Below the pieces are notes generated by a model, which saw nothing but the letters and a program-made list of their open reading frames with translations, was not told where the DNA came from and did not search any database. A stretch of DNA of 64,000 nt from Stomoxys calcitrans (Eukaryota; Arthropoda; Insecta; Diptera; Muscidae): contig NC_081552.1 of the NCBI RefSeq assembly GCF_963082655.1, positions 496,001 through 560,000 of the forward strand, given 5' to 3'. Within the stretch, counting starts at the first letter, position 1. Every line of letters starts with the position of its first letter. The position numbers were made by a program, and so were the translations under genes. Below, piece after piece: positions 1 to 12,115 of the stretch.

Positions 1-350
1 CTGTCGAAAGTTTGAGTGCTAAATCGACTTAGAATGTCAAGATCATCAATAATATGCGAGTATACACTTTGTTGGGTCTCAGATTAGAGCTGGCAAACTA
101 TCGATAATCGCAACATTCGTTATTTTCGATAGTTTTAATAATTAATATCGATACTATCGCTAATTTCCCATCACCTAGATTTCAAACGAAAATGAGAATT
201 TAAAATCAGGAGATCGATTTATACAGAAGCAATAACAATGAACTCACAACTATCACCAAGGTTAATAAAGTCAGTTGGAAGTCATGAGAGAAATCATTGT
301 ACAATATGTTAGCCTAATCGGATGAAAATTGCGCCCTCTATAAGAGCAAT
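1..350 (-). repeat. INE-1/mini-me-like (family A) remnant
   Basis: Bases 1-90 resemble the reverse complement of the family's 5' part: the remains of the GTCY tract and the segment that elsewhere reads 'tatatattcttgatcgtc'. Bases 180-350 resemble an internal unit (GCGCCCTCTA, GAGATCGATTTATA). The stretch between (about 95-160) is different sequence with TATCGATA motifs. The copy is strongly decayed and both ends are unclear. Confidence 0.5.
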
Positions 351-480
351 GTATTCTAAGAATACATTCAGTGCCGGATTGCTTATTTTTGTTTAGTATT
401 GCAAACAATTTAACTTTTGCGATAGTATCCATCAGAAAAATGTCAATCGATATTCAATCCAAAAATACAGTATCGATAGT
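95..480. promoter_or_regulatory. Cluster of TATCGATA (DRE-type) motifs
   Basis: Three exact copies of the 8-bp palindrome TATCGATA lie at 99-106, 146-153 and 471-478, with near copies TTTCGATA and AATCGATA between them. In Drosophila this octamer is the binding site of DREF and is found at housekeeping promoters. No gene start is visible nearby, so a promoter role is inference. The motif may simply be part of an old repeat. Confidence 0.25.
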
Positions 481-699
481 GCCATTCATAGCCGATAGCG
501 GATATATTTGAAGGCCTTTGGATTTAGAAAGAGTGAATGTATCAAAAGACATCCACCACTACTTCAAAAAAAATTCGGCCAAAGCGCTTTTCAGATTTAC
601 TTTACAACAAATTGTTGCAACTTACTTCCGGACGAGTTCGATCGATGCAAATCGTCATCCAAGTGGCGAAGAGCAATGATAAACCATAAAATATGAATA

Positions 700-2640
700 G
701 AAACTTCGTTGATTGGGGATACATGTCTTCTTAATCCCTATCAATGCGCTAATGCTATATGCGTTTGTATTCACATTGCATGGTTATGAATATTTGTGGA
801 TGTGTACATGGATGTATGGCCATGATCTTTTGTAAACAATAAAAGCCATAAAGAAAACAAAAAAGCTAAATAATGAGGTCCATTATTTACTAATTTATCG
901 GGCATTGTGATGGGAAAAATGAGTTTTCTCCTCGCCTCGCCTCTTCTCGGCACGATGAATGGATTGATGATATTCGATAATGTTTTCTCACAAAATATGC
1001 TCAGCTCGGCTGGCGCAGCTTCGCACCTACCAAAACACACATCCGCATGTACGCAGCACATGCATTGAACAACCGAAATCGCCAGCCGAAAGAGCGGATG
1101 AGTGGCCGATCGGTCGGTCGGTCGGTCGGTGGGTCGGAGATGGTCGCATGGCATCCAAATGAAATGAGTGAGTGTTTTGATTTAATGAAACGAGAACAAT
1201 GGAAAATGAATATCATTAATGAACGAACAGTTTCTTTTTGGTGCTGCTCTTTTGTGTTGTGTTGTTGTGTTGTTTGTTGTTTTTGTTTTCTTCATTTTCT
1301 AATAGAGTAATCAAACGCAAAATAATTGAAACTCATCGATGTATCTTTGAAAAACGATTCGAAGCGCTCGTCGCCACATAAACCGCGATCACAAGAAGTT
1401 TGCTATGGGTGGGGTGTGGAGAGAGGGGGGGGGGGGGGGGGGAGGAGGAGGGTCAGGTCAGGCATAAATCTAAATACATGCAAAGTTCATACATTCAAAC
1501 ATATCTCCCAGTGCCTGATGGACAGACTTGCTGCCAAGGAGTTCGTAGGGAGAAATATGTCCAGCAAAGCACGGGACCTTCGGGTGACATGACTGCTATC
1601 GTTTTGTCCATGATTAATGGCCGGGAGAGGCGTGGCCGCTGTCTTCTATAATTCATAAAATTAAATAAACACACAATCTTATGTACGCACAAACACTTGC
1701 ACACGCACAAACCGCGCCATATACAGACATTTATTACATTTATTAATTGTTGCACAGACAATGAAATGGAGTGGCATGCACAGCAGCATTGCTCGAGTCT
1801 TTGAGAAGAACTTCCCTTTTTTTCTCTTTTTTTAAGCAACGCATTTATTTATGACTACCGCAGCCAGCCGACGAAGACACAAGCTTTCCGTATTGCTTAT
1901 TGCTTCCGTTGTCGTGTCGAGTGTCGTTATTATTGCCGCACTTTATTGCTGTTTAGTGGCAAGCTTTTCTTGGGTTATCCTAATCCGCCCATTCGCCGCC
2001 ATTGTTCATTGTTGTTGTCGTCAGTGCTAAGGAGCTCATCGTACGGCCGACGACCCATCCGTCCGCCATGGTTGTTGGACAGCAACAGTATCACTCACAG
2101 TCTCTTTGTGACAATAAACGCGGCCAACTAATGCGACTCACAAGTGTCTTCAAATAGCCGTGGCAGACACCATCATACGCTATACTCGACCCAATGCTAG
2201 CGAGTGTAATTTGTTTCCTCCTGGATCGCAGCAGGATGCGGATTCATACACAAAGCATCCGTGCTTATTGTGTGACTCGTCGAGGCTCAGTGACGTATGA
2301 ATTATGTGTTACCAAAGAGTCGTTCGTCCTTGCGTTTCATTCATGTCTTCCTGAAATGTTGCAATAAAAGTCCTTGGTCAAGAAGGGTTACTCACGTCTA
2401 ACGTTCATAGCAATAATAACCCATTTGGCCAAATTTCTCATCATTATTTATTGGTGAATTTCACAGAATATGTTATTGAATATTCCCATCCACCAACATT
2501 ATAGCTCTAAAAATAGTTATCAATACCACCAGGAGTTCCCCAAATAACTCGGTTTTGACAGCTACCGCCATTTGAATCCAACTGTCCCGTAATATCCATT
2601 CTATCCAATTCGAATGAAAAGAAAAATCTTCTCTGAGCTG
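700..2640. other. Low-repeat non-coding island
   Basis: I see none of the repeat families that fill the rest of the window and no credible gene. Short ORFs are open but low in complexity. The stretch contains a (CGGT)n run at about 1111-1136, an 18-base G run at 1425-1442 and GTTGT-rich sequence near 1255-1290. It lies about 14 kb from the Dichaete transcription unit on its 3' side and could hold distal regulatory DNA, which is inference only. Confidence 0.4.
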
Positions 2641-2699
2641 AAGAAGTCAAATGGGGGTTCTGTTTATACACCTACATATGTATTTTAAATATATTTACA

Positions 2700-2870
2700 C
2701 AGCCATGACGCATAGGAAAGCAATAACGCCTGGATTCGAATCATAGCGAGAACATCAAGAAAGTTGTTCTTGATCCCCTTTTTATCCTGACTGGGTGAGT
2801 GTGAGCACAGTATTATTGGGCTTCAAGCTCATCTCAACTGCATACCGTTTGGGCTCGCCTATGAAACAAA
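2700..2870 (+). repeat. tRNA-derived SINE fragment
   Basis: A B-box-like GGATTCGAATC at about 2731 is followed by CGAGAACATCAAGAA and, after a gap, TACCGTTTGGGCTCGCC. These are diverged matches to the SINE seen complete at 48050-48358. The tRNA A-box half is missing. Confidence 0.45.
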
Positions 2871-2897
2871 AAGCCTTGAACGAGGTAACGAGGCAAA

Positions 2898-3745
2898 GTA
2901 AAGGGCGATTTTTTAGCCATTATCTTTGGGTAACACTGTTTCACTGTTTCACTGTCAAACGTCTTCAGTTTGCTCTATAATTTAACCATGTATCGTCTTA
3001 CTAACGAACAACGCTTGCAAATTATTGAATTTTATTATCAAAATGCGTGCTCTGTTAAGAAAGTTCATCGCACGCTTCTTCCATTCATCGACGAATCTCG
3101 TTTTTGACTCAATGGGTACGTAATTAAACGGAATAGTCTGTTTTGGAGTGAAGATCAGCCAGAAGCATTGCAAGAGATACCAATGCATCCAGAAAAAGTC
3201 ACAGTTTGGTGGGGTTTATGGGCTGATGGCATCATTGGACCGTACTTCTTCAAAGCTGATGCAAATCGTAACGTTACTGTGAACAGTGAGCACTATCGTG
3301 AGATGGTATCCAACTTTTTTCTGCCCAAAATGCAAGAGCTTGACTTGCATGACATGTGGTTTTAACAAGACGGTGCCGCATGCCACACAGCACCGCATAG
3401 GAATGGACTTATTGAGAGACGAGTTGGGTGAATATTTTATTTCACGTGCGGGACCGGTCAATTGGCCTCCTAGATCGTGCGACTTAATGCCTTTAGACTA
3501 CTTTCTGTGGGGCTCTGTTAAAGCTCATGTCTATACAGACAAGCCCGCTTGAATTGACGCATTGGAATTGACAACATTGAAGCAATTATTCGTGAGATAC
3601 CGGCCGAAATGTTGGAAAGAGTATACCGAAATTGGACTAAGCAGATGGACCATTTGAGGCGCAGTCACGGTCACCATGGACCGTACTATAGATTCAAATA
3701 CAGATTTCATGCATTTCTCTTAATTTTATGTGTTTTGTTTTTTGA
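2898..3745 (+). mobile_element. Degenerate mariner-superfamily transposase copy
   Basis: The reading begins at 2988 with MYRLTNEQRLQIIEFYYQ, a helix-turn-helix type N-terminus. The middle is deleted, and the frame resumes near 3168 with PEKVTVWWGLWADGIIGPYF. A stop codon sits directly before the second catalytic block (QDGAACHTA), another follows VYTDKPA, and the last block is CDLMPLDYFLWG. About 37 residues separate the two visible catalytic aspartates, which suggests a DD37D-type (maT-like) member. The left end carries CGATTTTTTAGCCATTATC, shared with the copy near 36650. The right end is cut by a family A fragment at 3748. This is a dead pseudo-transposase. Confidence 0.8.
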
Positions 3746-3747
3746 GA

Positions 3748-3800
3748 CAAAACAAGTGAACCGTGCCAAAGTCGGACGGGCCGAATCTCACCACCCTGGA
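3748..3800 (-). repeat. 3' end of a family A (INE-1/mini-me-like) element
   Basis: AACAAGTGAACCGTGCCAAA followed by the GC-rich TCGGACGGGCCGAA is the reverse complement of the 3' end seen intact at 25889-25930. It is fused directly to the mariner-like copy. Confidence 0.6.
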
Positions 3801-4047
3801 TTCTGCTAAAAATGTCCACAAATAAGCGAGGCACGACCTTCAGACCCAGCTTTAACAATTGTGAGTGTTGGAAATTTTATACAAAATGTATGTAAAAAAA
3901 TGTGTAATATGTAGTCCATTAAAGAATGTTTTTCTTAGAGTGAAAAAATTTTTTAGGTTAAATTTTGTCAAAAATTACCAAAAATTGATACAGCTGGGTT
4001 GGAAAGGGATAAATTTGAATTATTTTGATCCCTCCGAACTTCTTAAT

Positions 4048-4069
4048 CCCCCCCCCCCCCCCCCCCCCC
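4048..4069. repeat. Poly-C run (22 C)
   Basis: A homopolymer of 22 cytosines that directly abuts the LINE fragment starting at about 4070. Such runs are prone to length error in assemblies. Confidence 0.9.
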
Positions 4070-4410
4070 AATCACCTGCGAAGAAACTGAGGCCGTTCTG
4101 GCCTCACTCAAAAACGGCAAATCAGCCGGCATACAAAAGCGAAATGTTAACGCTTGAATGAAAACACGGCCAAAGTAGGCCTGAAAATAAACATAGCTAA
4201 GACCAATGGATGCGGGGAGGAACAAAAATCTGTCACCGCTCACTATTGACGGCCACATCGTCGAAGATATTGATAACGGAGGATCAGCGGCAGCCATACA
4301 CGAACGTATCAACAAGGCTAGAAGCGCTTTTCTTAAACCCAACAAAGTTTGGAAATGCACTGACATTTCACATAATACAAAAGCCAGAATCTTCAACAGT
4401 AGTGGGAAAT
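4070..4410 (+). mobile_element. RTE-like LINE reverse transcriptase fragment
   Basis: The start reads CEETEAVLASLKNGKSAGI, a typical pre-RT segment. After a deletion comes LSPLTIDGHIVEDIDNGGSA and then HERINKARSAFLKPNKVW plus CTDISHNTKARIFNS. These are the late RT/thumb motifs of RTE-type (or related) LINEs. The catalytic centre and the 3' end are absent. Clade assignment is from memory of such proteins and is moderate at best. Confidence 0.55.
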
Positions 4411-4429
4411 CTAGTTTTTATAAAATCCA

Positions 4430-4900
4430 AGTGTTTATATATATACCAACACTGTGGTATAGGGTATTATAGCTTTGTGCATTTGGTTGCAACGCTAAAA
4501 AGGAAACGAGGAAGACCCATTGATAAGCATACCGAACGGCTTAGAATCACTTCCTGATTCGATTTAGCTGTATTCTTGTATCATGTATTCTTTTAATCAG
4601 GTAAATATTGCACAAGTTTCTTTTTTGGTCCAGGGACGAACGCCATTGATTTTGAAAAAAATCGGATCAGATTTACATACAGCTCCCATATATATGTTTC
4701 ATCCGATATGACCTTTGAAGGCCGTAGTCACTACTATGGTCCATCTTTCCAAAAATTTGCATGACATGTTTTATTTGACGATACGTGTGTAAAATTTCAT
4801 TAAAATCGTTTCAGATTTAGATATAGCTCCCGAATATATCTTTCATTCGATATGGCTTTTTAAGGCTTTAGTAGCCACAATGCGGCTCCCATCGTAGGAA
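4430..4900 (+). repeat. Family B repeat (INE-1/mini-me-like), partial
   Basis: It begins ACTGTGGTATAGGGTATTAT, the family B 5' end. GACCCATTGATAAGCATACC and two diverged units with GATATAGCTCCCGAATATAT follow. It is 3' truncated. Confidence 0.6.
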
Positions 4901-5029
4901 AATCTTACAAGGTTCCATTCAATATTCCAATTTTTTTTCTCTTTTTCATCAAAATCAAGTACAAATTTTGTAATCTTCTCCCGGTTTAAATATGTCATGT
5001 ACCCACCATAGAAGTTTTTCTTAAGAACT

Positions 5030-5200
5030 TGGTTCCGAGTCGGATACTGAAAGGAGGTCCCTTATCGTTGAGCTTAAAGTAGAATCGGACGGCACTCCAT
5101 GATGTGCAAGAAGTCTTCTGCTTGTTTCTTAATGGAATGTTCGTGGGCAATTATTCAAAGATACTTGGCGCTACATTTGGCAGCATTTACTCCACAGGAG
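5030..5200 (+). repeat. SINE 3' half, fragment
   Basis: CTTATCGTTGAGCTTAAAGT, AATCGGACGGCACTC and CTTAATGGAATGTTCGTGGG match the 3' half of the SINE at 48050-48358 (there in reverse). The tRNA-like head is missing. Confidence 0.6.
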
Positions 5201-5309
5201 TAGGAATAAGTCAATAAGTCGCTTTTCGGCAGCATTATGTCGTCCCAACCACCATGAAAAGCGATCGCCGCATGGAAATTTCGATTAAATCTTCAAGGTC
5301 TAGCTCTAT

Positions 5310-5480
5310 AAAAGTAGGCCTTTAGATAAATCGGCGCATCAGACAGACCACCACAGCATTTATGACGACGAAGGAGAAGCAAACCTCTATATTACGATTC
5401 AGCCAGATAAACTCCTTTTGGCAAGGCTAAACACCAACATGCAGGATGTGTGCCCCGGTGGTGACAAGCTGTAGGTCATA
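5310..5480 (+). mobile_element. LINE C-terminal fragment (jockey/R1 type)
   Basis: One frame reads IYDDEGEANLYITIQPDKLL and then ARLNTNMQDVCPGGDKL. This resembles the C-terminal 'RLN-x-I-x-D-V/I-CP-x-C' segment of jockey-type LINE ORF2 proteins. No catalytic domain remains. Confidence 0.45.
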
Positions 5481-5524
5481 ATTGCGCATTATTAAAATGC
5501 AAAAGTTAAAACAAACATTACAAA

Positions 5525-5880
5525 AGCAACACTAAACATGTTTGTAAACTTTTTTGCCACCGTTATAACTTATTTTTTCTTATTTTTCCATTTATGTCCA
5601 TTTTTCCAAAAAATAACAATCAAATGTTTAGCGAAAAGAAAACAGCTGAAGCGAAACAGCTGTTTTCGAAAATTCGAAATTCCCTCTCCCATATTTTTTA
5701 TCTCCCCATTCAATCAGAATAGGAGGATTTTATTCGGGGGAGACATTTATTCCCTGGGAGTTAATTCCCAGGGAGTTTTCAGAATTGGGCTGATAGTCTG
5801 ACTAGAGTTCAATATAGGTTCCATATTCTAAAAGTTGGTGGTGTAGGGTATTATATAGTCGCCTCCTCTCGACTTTTGCC
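5525..5880. repeat. Unclassified short repeat plus family B 3' end
   Basis: An interspersed-element-like stretch with GGGAGACATTTATTCCCTGG and CCCAGGGAGTTTTCAGAATT is followed at about 5835-5880 by TGGTGTAGGGTATTATATAG and a terminus reading TTTACTTGGTT. The latter is the family B 3' end (subterminal repeat, GTCG...CGAC hairpin, TTACTTG). Confidence 0.4.
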
Positions 5881-5889
5881 TTTCTTTAC

Positions 5890-7860
5890 TTGGTTAAAAT
5901 TCAGGATGTGGCATGGTGCAAGTTGTGGTGACAATTTTTCCTACGGGATTCCTCAGTTTCTATCTCAGGCATGGCCGTACTTTTGTATGCCTCGCATTCT
6001 GCATCCAAACGAAACTTATGGCAACGGCACAGTTGGTCGCTTCGAAACACTGAACCACTTCGAAGCCTGTCAATGATGAATTAGCGATTTGCATAAATTT
6101 GTCATCGTTTCATGTTAATTTGATTTAATTAGATTTTTTACATGCACTCACTCACTCGTTCGCTCACTCGCTCAGTCAAGAATGGCGCAACACCCACCGC
6201 ACATTTATAATCCTTGCAGCAATGAATGAACGAGTGAATGGTACGTTTAATACATTCATTCATAATTTCCACTCACTTATGAATTTTTAATTAATCACAT
6301 CTTTTTTTATGTTGTTGTTCTGTTTCGTTTTTCTCATTTGAAGTCCCATTCCTACGGCTTCACTCAAAGCAGCCGTAGCCGACACTTGTGGCAAGTGAGA
6401 GACTGTTTTGTCGAAGGTGTTTCTGGGGTTGGCTTCTTGCGATAATTTTTTATGGTTGGGCTTGAGCCAGATGTAAATCCCTAGAAAGTGTGTTATGCTA
6501 CTCCTCAAAACAAATATACAACTAAACGATCGATTCTTAGTTCTAAGAAGGACATTTCCTGGACTGAATTCTTTACAATAGAAAATTGCCATGCTAGTGT
6601 GACGATAACTAGCTTCCCCACAATATGGTTATTAAGTCATCAGCACACTGGGAAAATTGCTAATGTGCCTCATCACATCACAGGCCTCTTGTTAGATGAT
6701 TTGAAGAGTGACGGTGGTGGTTTCCAGGCGGACTGTCAACCACCCACATATCCACAACAAACACCCATCCCATGCCAACATTCGCCCTACCCAAAGTACC
6801 ATCAATTAATTCCAGCCAACGTAAGTCTAATGTCACCAAAGCCGCCACCATTGCCAATGTGCCTAAACTAACAATCTGTCCTGCTTCCATCGTCGTCCTC
6901 TTCACAACCGTTAAACACACCAAGCTTGTGGTATAAACAAGTCGCCGCCGCCAACTCACACTCAGATTCATGCCTACAAGCACACAGCCCATAAGTGAGT
7001 GGCAACACACACACACACCACACACTCACACAAAGTCCAACTAGAGGGTGTTTTTGTTGCAATTCCGTTTTCTGGTTTTATGATCCTTATTATCCTGCCA
7101 AGTTAACACAAGCACCACGCACACATAAGTGGTGGTTAATTCAAAGCATATTTCAATTCTTGTTTCTGGTAATTGAAAGAGTAATTGGCATTAACGTCAT
7201 TATAGCGTCATAATGCAACTACTTCAATGGCACTTAAACGACTCTGGTTATCCACTCTCTCTCCCTCTCTCTCTCTCACTCCATGGCAATTCTCCAATAA
7301 ATGTCAAAAATTTGTCCACTGCCCCCCACCCCACACTACAGAAAAGCAACCGGCCAATTCTGGCCCCACTATGCATTCAAACTTCAAACACTATCAAAAA
7401 AGAAAAAAATCAATGAAATATAGAAAGACACGAGCTTGAGAGGAATCTACTGATTAAAATTGATGATCAGCTGTGAAAAGTACATTCGAATCGGCGAACA
7501 TCAGCATTGCCCATATGCATTTTTCCTGTGGTTGCACTCAACGAAATTTGATATTCAAAATACCACAAAAATGTTTGCTTTAACAACAGTATTTGTCTGC
7601 TGCATGTCTGGGCAACCATACAGGACTGCTAAATCAGCCAACATATGACTGTTGTTTTGGCTTATAACCTTTTTACCTTTTATTTTTTTTTTATTACTTA
7701 TTACTTATTACAATTGGCATTCTAATCAAAAGACATTTTGTGTTTCAGTCCCATCGTGACATAAGTGGAGTAGGTTTTGTAGCAGTTCGTCTGCTTTTTT
7801 AAAATTGCAAACATTTTGTGATAATAGCAGAACTTTTGCTAAAATAGCACCAAATTCAAC
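5890..7860. other. Low-repeat non-coding island
   Basis: Mostly unique-looking sequence with CA-rich stretches (about 7003-7025), a CT-rich run near 7256-7275 and TCACT repeats near 6145-6175. No coding gene is supported; the ORFs (up to 127 codons) have no recognisable domain and overlap on both strands. With the 0.7-2.6 kb island it is candidate regulatory DNA for Dichaete (inference). Confidence 0.4.
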
Positions 7861-7869
7861 TACAAGCTG

Positions 7870-8200
7870 TTGTAGTTGTTGTTGTAGCCATATTTGCATG
7901 TGGAGGTAGCGATAGCCGTCAATATTCTATAGGCAAACAATCGCAGCGGGAACATGATGGCCATTGATTATTTAAAGGCGCCAAAAACAAGCCTTTCCGA
8001 ATCGAGTATCATAGGCACTCAGTATTTAAGCTAGAGCCGGTGCCGCCCGACCTCTCACTAAGACTCTCCGCTCGATACTGCAGATTGTACGCGACTGCAG
8101 TTGAAGCTATTCGGAATGGAGCATTCCACTATCCGCAAGGCGGCGAGCTATGCTTATCGTGGTAACGATGAACACCACACAGCAGACAGTGTTTGCTATT
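7870..8200 (-). repeat. Repeat C copy (unclassified, about 0.4 kb)
   Basis: The reverse complement matches the repeats at 47640-48040 and 50890-51260. Shared landmarks read on this strand include GAGCCGGTGCCGCCCGACCT, TAACGATGAACACCACA and ATTATTTAAAGGCGCC. The function is unknown. Its position directly before a LINE fragment suggests it could be LINE 5' untranslated sequence, but this copy is in the opposite orientation to that LINE. Confidence 0.55.
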
Positions 8201-8282
8201 ATCAGCAGACTTTTTCTATGCATGTAAATGATGAGTTTAAAAGGATTGTGCAAACCCACAGGATACCTGACCACATTTTTTT

Positions 8283-8540
8283 GTGATAAAAGTGTGGAGT
8301 AATCAATCCCATTCAGGAGCGTACGGAGAAGGCTCAGCATGGGGCCTGAATCCGAGAATAGTCCAGTGGCTCTACAGGAGCGTGATAAGATCAACACTTA
8401 TTTACGCCTTATATGTTTGTTGGACTGCTACGTGCAACGTTAGGATAATACCACAGGTTCAGAGAACATGTTGTCTTGGCATTGGTGGAGCGATGATGAT
8501 TACGCCCACTAGGGCCTTGCAGACTATTCGTTTCACATAA
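8283..8540 (+). mobile_element. LINE RT C-terminal fragment (R1/LOA-like)
   Basis: The frame reads WGLNPRIVQWLYRSVIRSTL, YALYVCWTA and QVQRTCCLGIGGAMMITPT. This resembles the segment between RT and RNase H in R1/LOA/I-type LINE ORF2 proteins. It ends abruptly after RALQTI, where a family A element begins. Confidence 0.7.
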
Positions 8541-8567
8541 AATTAATTTTTGTTACGATTGTTTATG

Positions 8568-9840
8568 TCTTTATACCCACCATCGAAAGATGGGGGTATA
8601 TTCATTTTGTCGTTCCGTTTGCAACACATCGAAATATCCATTTCCGACTCTATAAAGTGTATATATTCTTGATCGCCGTGAAAATCTAAGACCATCTAGC
8701 CATGTCCGTCCGTCTGTCTGTTGAAATCACGCTACTGTCTTTAAAAATAGAGATATTGAGCTGAAATTTTGCACAGATTCTTTATTTGTCCATAAACAGG
8801 TTGAGTTCGAAGATGGGCTATATCGGACTATATCTTGATATAGCCCCATATAGACCGATCCGCCCATTTATGGTCTTATTATCCGATTTTGCCGAAATTT
8901 GGAACAGTGAGTTGCGTTAGGCCACTCGACATCTTTTTTCAATTTGGCCTAGATCGGTACAGATTTGGATATAGCTGCGATATAGACCGATCTCTCGATT
9001 TAAGGTTTTGGTCCCATAAAAGGCGCATTTATTGTCCGATGTCGCCGAAATTTGGGACAGTGAGTTAAGTTAAGCCCCTCGACATAGTTCTGCAATATGG
9101 CACAGATCGGTCCAGATTTGGATGTAGCTGCCATATAGACCGATCTCTCGATTTAAGGCTTTGGTCCCATAAAAGGCGCATTAATTGTCCAATGTCGCCG
9201 AAATTTGGGCCAATGAATTAAGTTAAGCCCCTCGATATAGTTCTGCAATGTGGCATAGATCGATCCATATTAGGATATAGCTGCCATATAGACCGATCTC
9301 TCGATTTAAGGCTTTCGTCCCATAAAAAGCGCATTTATTGTCCGATGTCGCCGAAATTTAGGACAATGAATTAAGTTAAGCCCCTCGACATACTTCTGCA
9401 ATATGGCATAGATCGATCAAGATTAGGATATAGCTGCCATATAGACCGATTTCTCGATTTAAGATTTTGAGCCCCTAAAAGGCGCATTTATTGTCCGATG
9501 TCGCCGAAATTTAGGGCAGTGAGTTGTGTTAGAACCTTCGACATCGTTCTTCAATTTGGCTCAGATCGGTACAGATTTGGATATATCTGTCATATAAACC
9601 CATCTCTCGATTTAAAGTCTTGGCCACATAAAAGTCTCATTTATAATCCGATTTGACTGAAATTTGACACAGTGACTTATATAAGGCTTTTCGACATCCG
9701 TGTCGTATATGGTACAGATCAGATTAGTGTTTTGTTCAAATCGGAACATATTTCGATAAAGCTGCAATTAATGGAAAGGTGGTTTACATATATACCCGAG
9801 GTAGTGGGTGTCCAACGCCTTTCAACTATTTAAAATATTT
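8568..9840 (+). repeat. Family A (INE-1/mini-me-like) element, about 1.27 kb
   Basis: It begins TATACCCACCATCGAAAGAT. The GTATATATTCTTGATCGCC box and the GTCCGTCCGTCTGTCTGTTG tract follow. Tandem units marked by CCATATAGACCGATCTCTCG come next; the marker falls at 8978, 9131, 9284, 9437 and 9590, which is 153 bp apart each time. It ends in a diverged ATACCCGAGGTAGTGGGTGT. It has no coding capacity. It belongs to a different subfamily from the copy at 24274. Confidence 0.8.
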
Positions 9841-10540
9841 TTTCCATTTATTAATCTTGTACCACACATTATAAAAAGTACACATGTTCCCCTTTAGAAC
9901 ATATTTTAAGTTTGAAAACTCATAGCTAGTTTAGCGTGTACATAAAATAACAAAAACTAACAGTTTTGAAGTCAGCGGTTTGTTGCCAATATGAAACATC
10001 GAAACTACTTAATTATGACGCGCTATATTCACCGTTTCGTCCGCTGTGCATGGGACGACCTACATGTGTATATGAATGCTACAACAAACGATGCAATTAT
10101 TGTAAACGAGATTGTTTTCACGCTCATGACCTTGTTGTTCCTTGCTGGTCCAAGTGGGTGGGGATACAAAAAAAAATGGCACAAACCGGAAGAGAATGGT
10201 GGGTAAGGTAGAACCTGCCATTGAAGCTGCAAAAGGTTTTGGCGAGTCATCAAACTCGTCGCGCATTATCCTGGTGGAACGCTACACCGTTTCCATTGAT
10301 CCAATCTGACCTCTTCTGTTTGCGTGATTCAATCAGTTTTCATTGGCATTCGCTCACCACATCTTCTCCGTACAAATCCCACAATGTTTGCCTTACTTGA
10401 GCAGCACTCTCGCCATTTTGATATGGCGAAAGTTATATTTTCAAAATTCCCACCTTGAACAAGGAACCAAACAAAAACGCATAAGTGCGAAGTTCGCTGC
10501 GAAAATTCACTAAGATCAGCTGTTGTCATCTAACCACACA
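9841..10540. other. Intergenic, no recognised repeat
   Basis: Overlapping 60-80 codon ORFs occur on both strands around 9966-10266 and none has a recognisable domain. I see no repeat family here and no RNA gene. Confidence 0.3.
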
Positions 10541-10559
10541 GCTTAGTGAACGACGCAAT

Positions 10560-10825
10560 CTATGTCCCACATTTGGTAAAGGCGGTTGGCATATGCAACA
10601 AGTATGCAAAATGCAAATTGGCCCATGAACGTTCCCTTTGCGAACAGAGAAAAACTTCTACATATCATGGAGTGCTGTCCGACTCAAGTTTAAGCTCAAT
10701 GACACCTCTTTGGGGAGAAGTTTGTACATGGCATAGTACCTCACAAATGTCGCCAGCATTAGCATTTGTTTCTGTTTCTAATGTTCTCGCCGGTATTCGA
10801 ACACAGGCGTTCCGCGTCATATGAG
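10560..10825 (-). repeat. SINE, internally deleted
   Basis: In plus orientation it starts near GCCCATGAACGTTCCCTTTG, keeps CAATGACACCTCTTTGGGG, and ends with GTTCTCGCCGGTATTCGAAC and CAGGCGTTCCGCGTCATATG. It is therefore a minus-strand copy of the 48050-48358 SINE with the middle and the A-box head partly lost. Confidence 0.6.
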
Positions 10826-10869
10826 GACATCCTATACTTGGCCAACAAGTATGGGAATATTAAAAGCAA

Positions 10870-10925
10870 TAACGCATCAAATGTGGCCGGGCCGAACTTT
10901 GGATGCCCACCAGCCTTGGTGGAAA
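10870..10925 (-). repeat. Family A 3' end fragment
   Basis: GGCCGGGCCGAACTTTGGAT followed by GCCCACCAGCC matches the hairpin plus subterminal repeat of the family A 3' end in reverse. Confidence 0.4.
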
Positions 10926-11094
10926 AAAATAAGTTGTCAAGTAGAGTTCTTATGAAAACTTTTGCCATGATCTTTCTCTGGGCTCTTTGCCTTCGCATAA
11001 TTTTGAAGCACCATTATAAAGGCAAAATCACTTTTGCTTTGCTCCGATTTTATGCACAAATGTAACATTTGCATATCATTCTGGTGTAATAGTC

Positions 11095-12115
11095 GCTGGG
11101 TATATCCTTTTCTCGAAATATCCTTTTCCGACCCTACAAATTATATATATTTCGGATTGTCGTAAAATTCTAAAGCGATAAAACGATGTCCCTGTTTCTG
11201 TCCGTCTGTCCGTCTTTCTGTTGTGATCACTGTACAGCCTTCAAAAATTGAGTTATTGAGCTGAAATTTTGCACAGTTTCAGTGTGTCTTTTTGCTGCAC
11301 GCAGGTTAAGTTCTTGAAGGGGCCAAATCGGGCCATATTTGGATATAGCTGGCATATAGAACAATCTGCCGATAAAGGGTTAAAAGCCCATAAAAGCTTT
11401 GTTACCCGATTTCGTTGAAATTTGAAACAGTGAGTTGTTTTAAGCCTCCTGACATCCGAATCAAATAAAATTGAGATCGGACGATATTTAGATATAGTTG
11501 CCATATAAACCCATCTGCGGTCTGAAGCCCATAAATTTGACACAGTGAGTTGTTTTGAGCCTCTCGACATCCGACATGAATATGGTTCAGATCGAACTAG
11601 ACATAGATGCCATATAGACCGATCTGCCGATTAAGGGCCTGAAGCTCATAAAAGCCGAATTTATTATCCGATTTCGCCGAAATTTAAGATAATGAGTTGT
11701 TTTAAGCGTTCCGACATCTGGCCTGAATATGGTTCAAATCGGACGGTCTTCAGATATAGTTGCCATATAGACCGATCTGCCGTATAAGGGTTTGAAGCCC
11801 ATAAAAGCCGCATGGGCTTTTATGGGCCGATGTTTTAAGCCTCCCGATATCCGATCCAAATATGATTCAGATCAGATATTGATGCCATATAGACCAATGT
11901 TCCATTTCAGGGTCTTAATCCCATAAAAAGCGATTTTATTGCCTGATTTCGCTGAAACTGTTACTTGTATAAGAGTACTCGGAACGTGAATAAACTATGA
12001 TCCAGACCAGGCCCTATTTAGCTGTAACTTGGATATGGTTGTGGAGTTATAATCAAATAGAATGATTGGTATATCTATTATATGGTGGTGGGTATCCAAA
12101 GTTCGGCACGACCGC
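11095..12115 (+). repeat. Family A element, about 1.0 kb
   Basis: It begins at the diverged CTGGGTATATCC and continues through TATATATTTCGGATTGTC and TCTGTCCGTCTGTCCGTC. At least five diverged units follow (marker near 11352, 11501, 11610, 11763 and 11885). One interval is exactly 153 bp and the shorter ones reflect deletions. The end is ATGGTGGTGGGTATCCAAAG and TTCGGCACGACCG. Confidence 0.75.
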
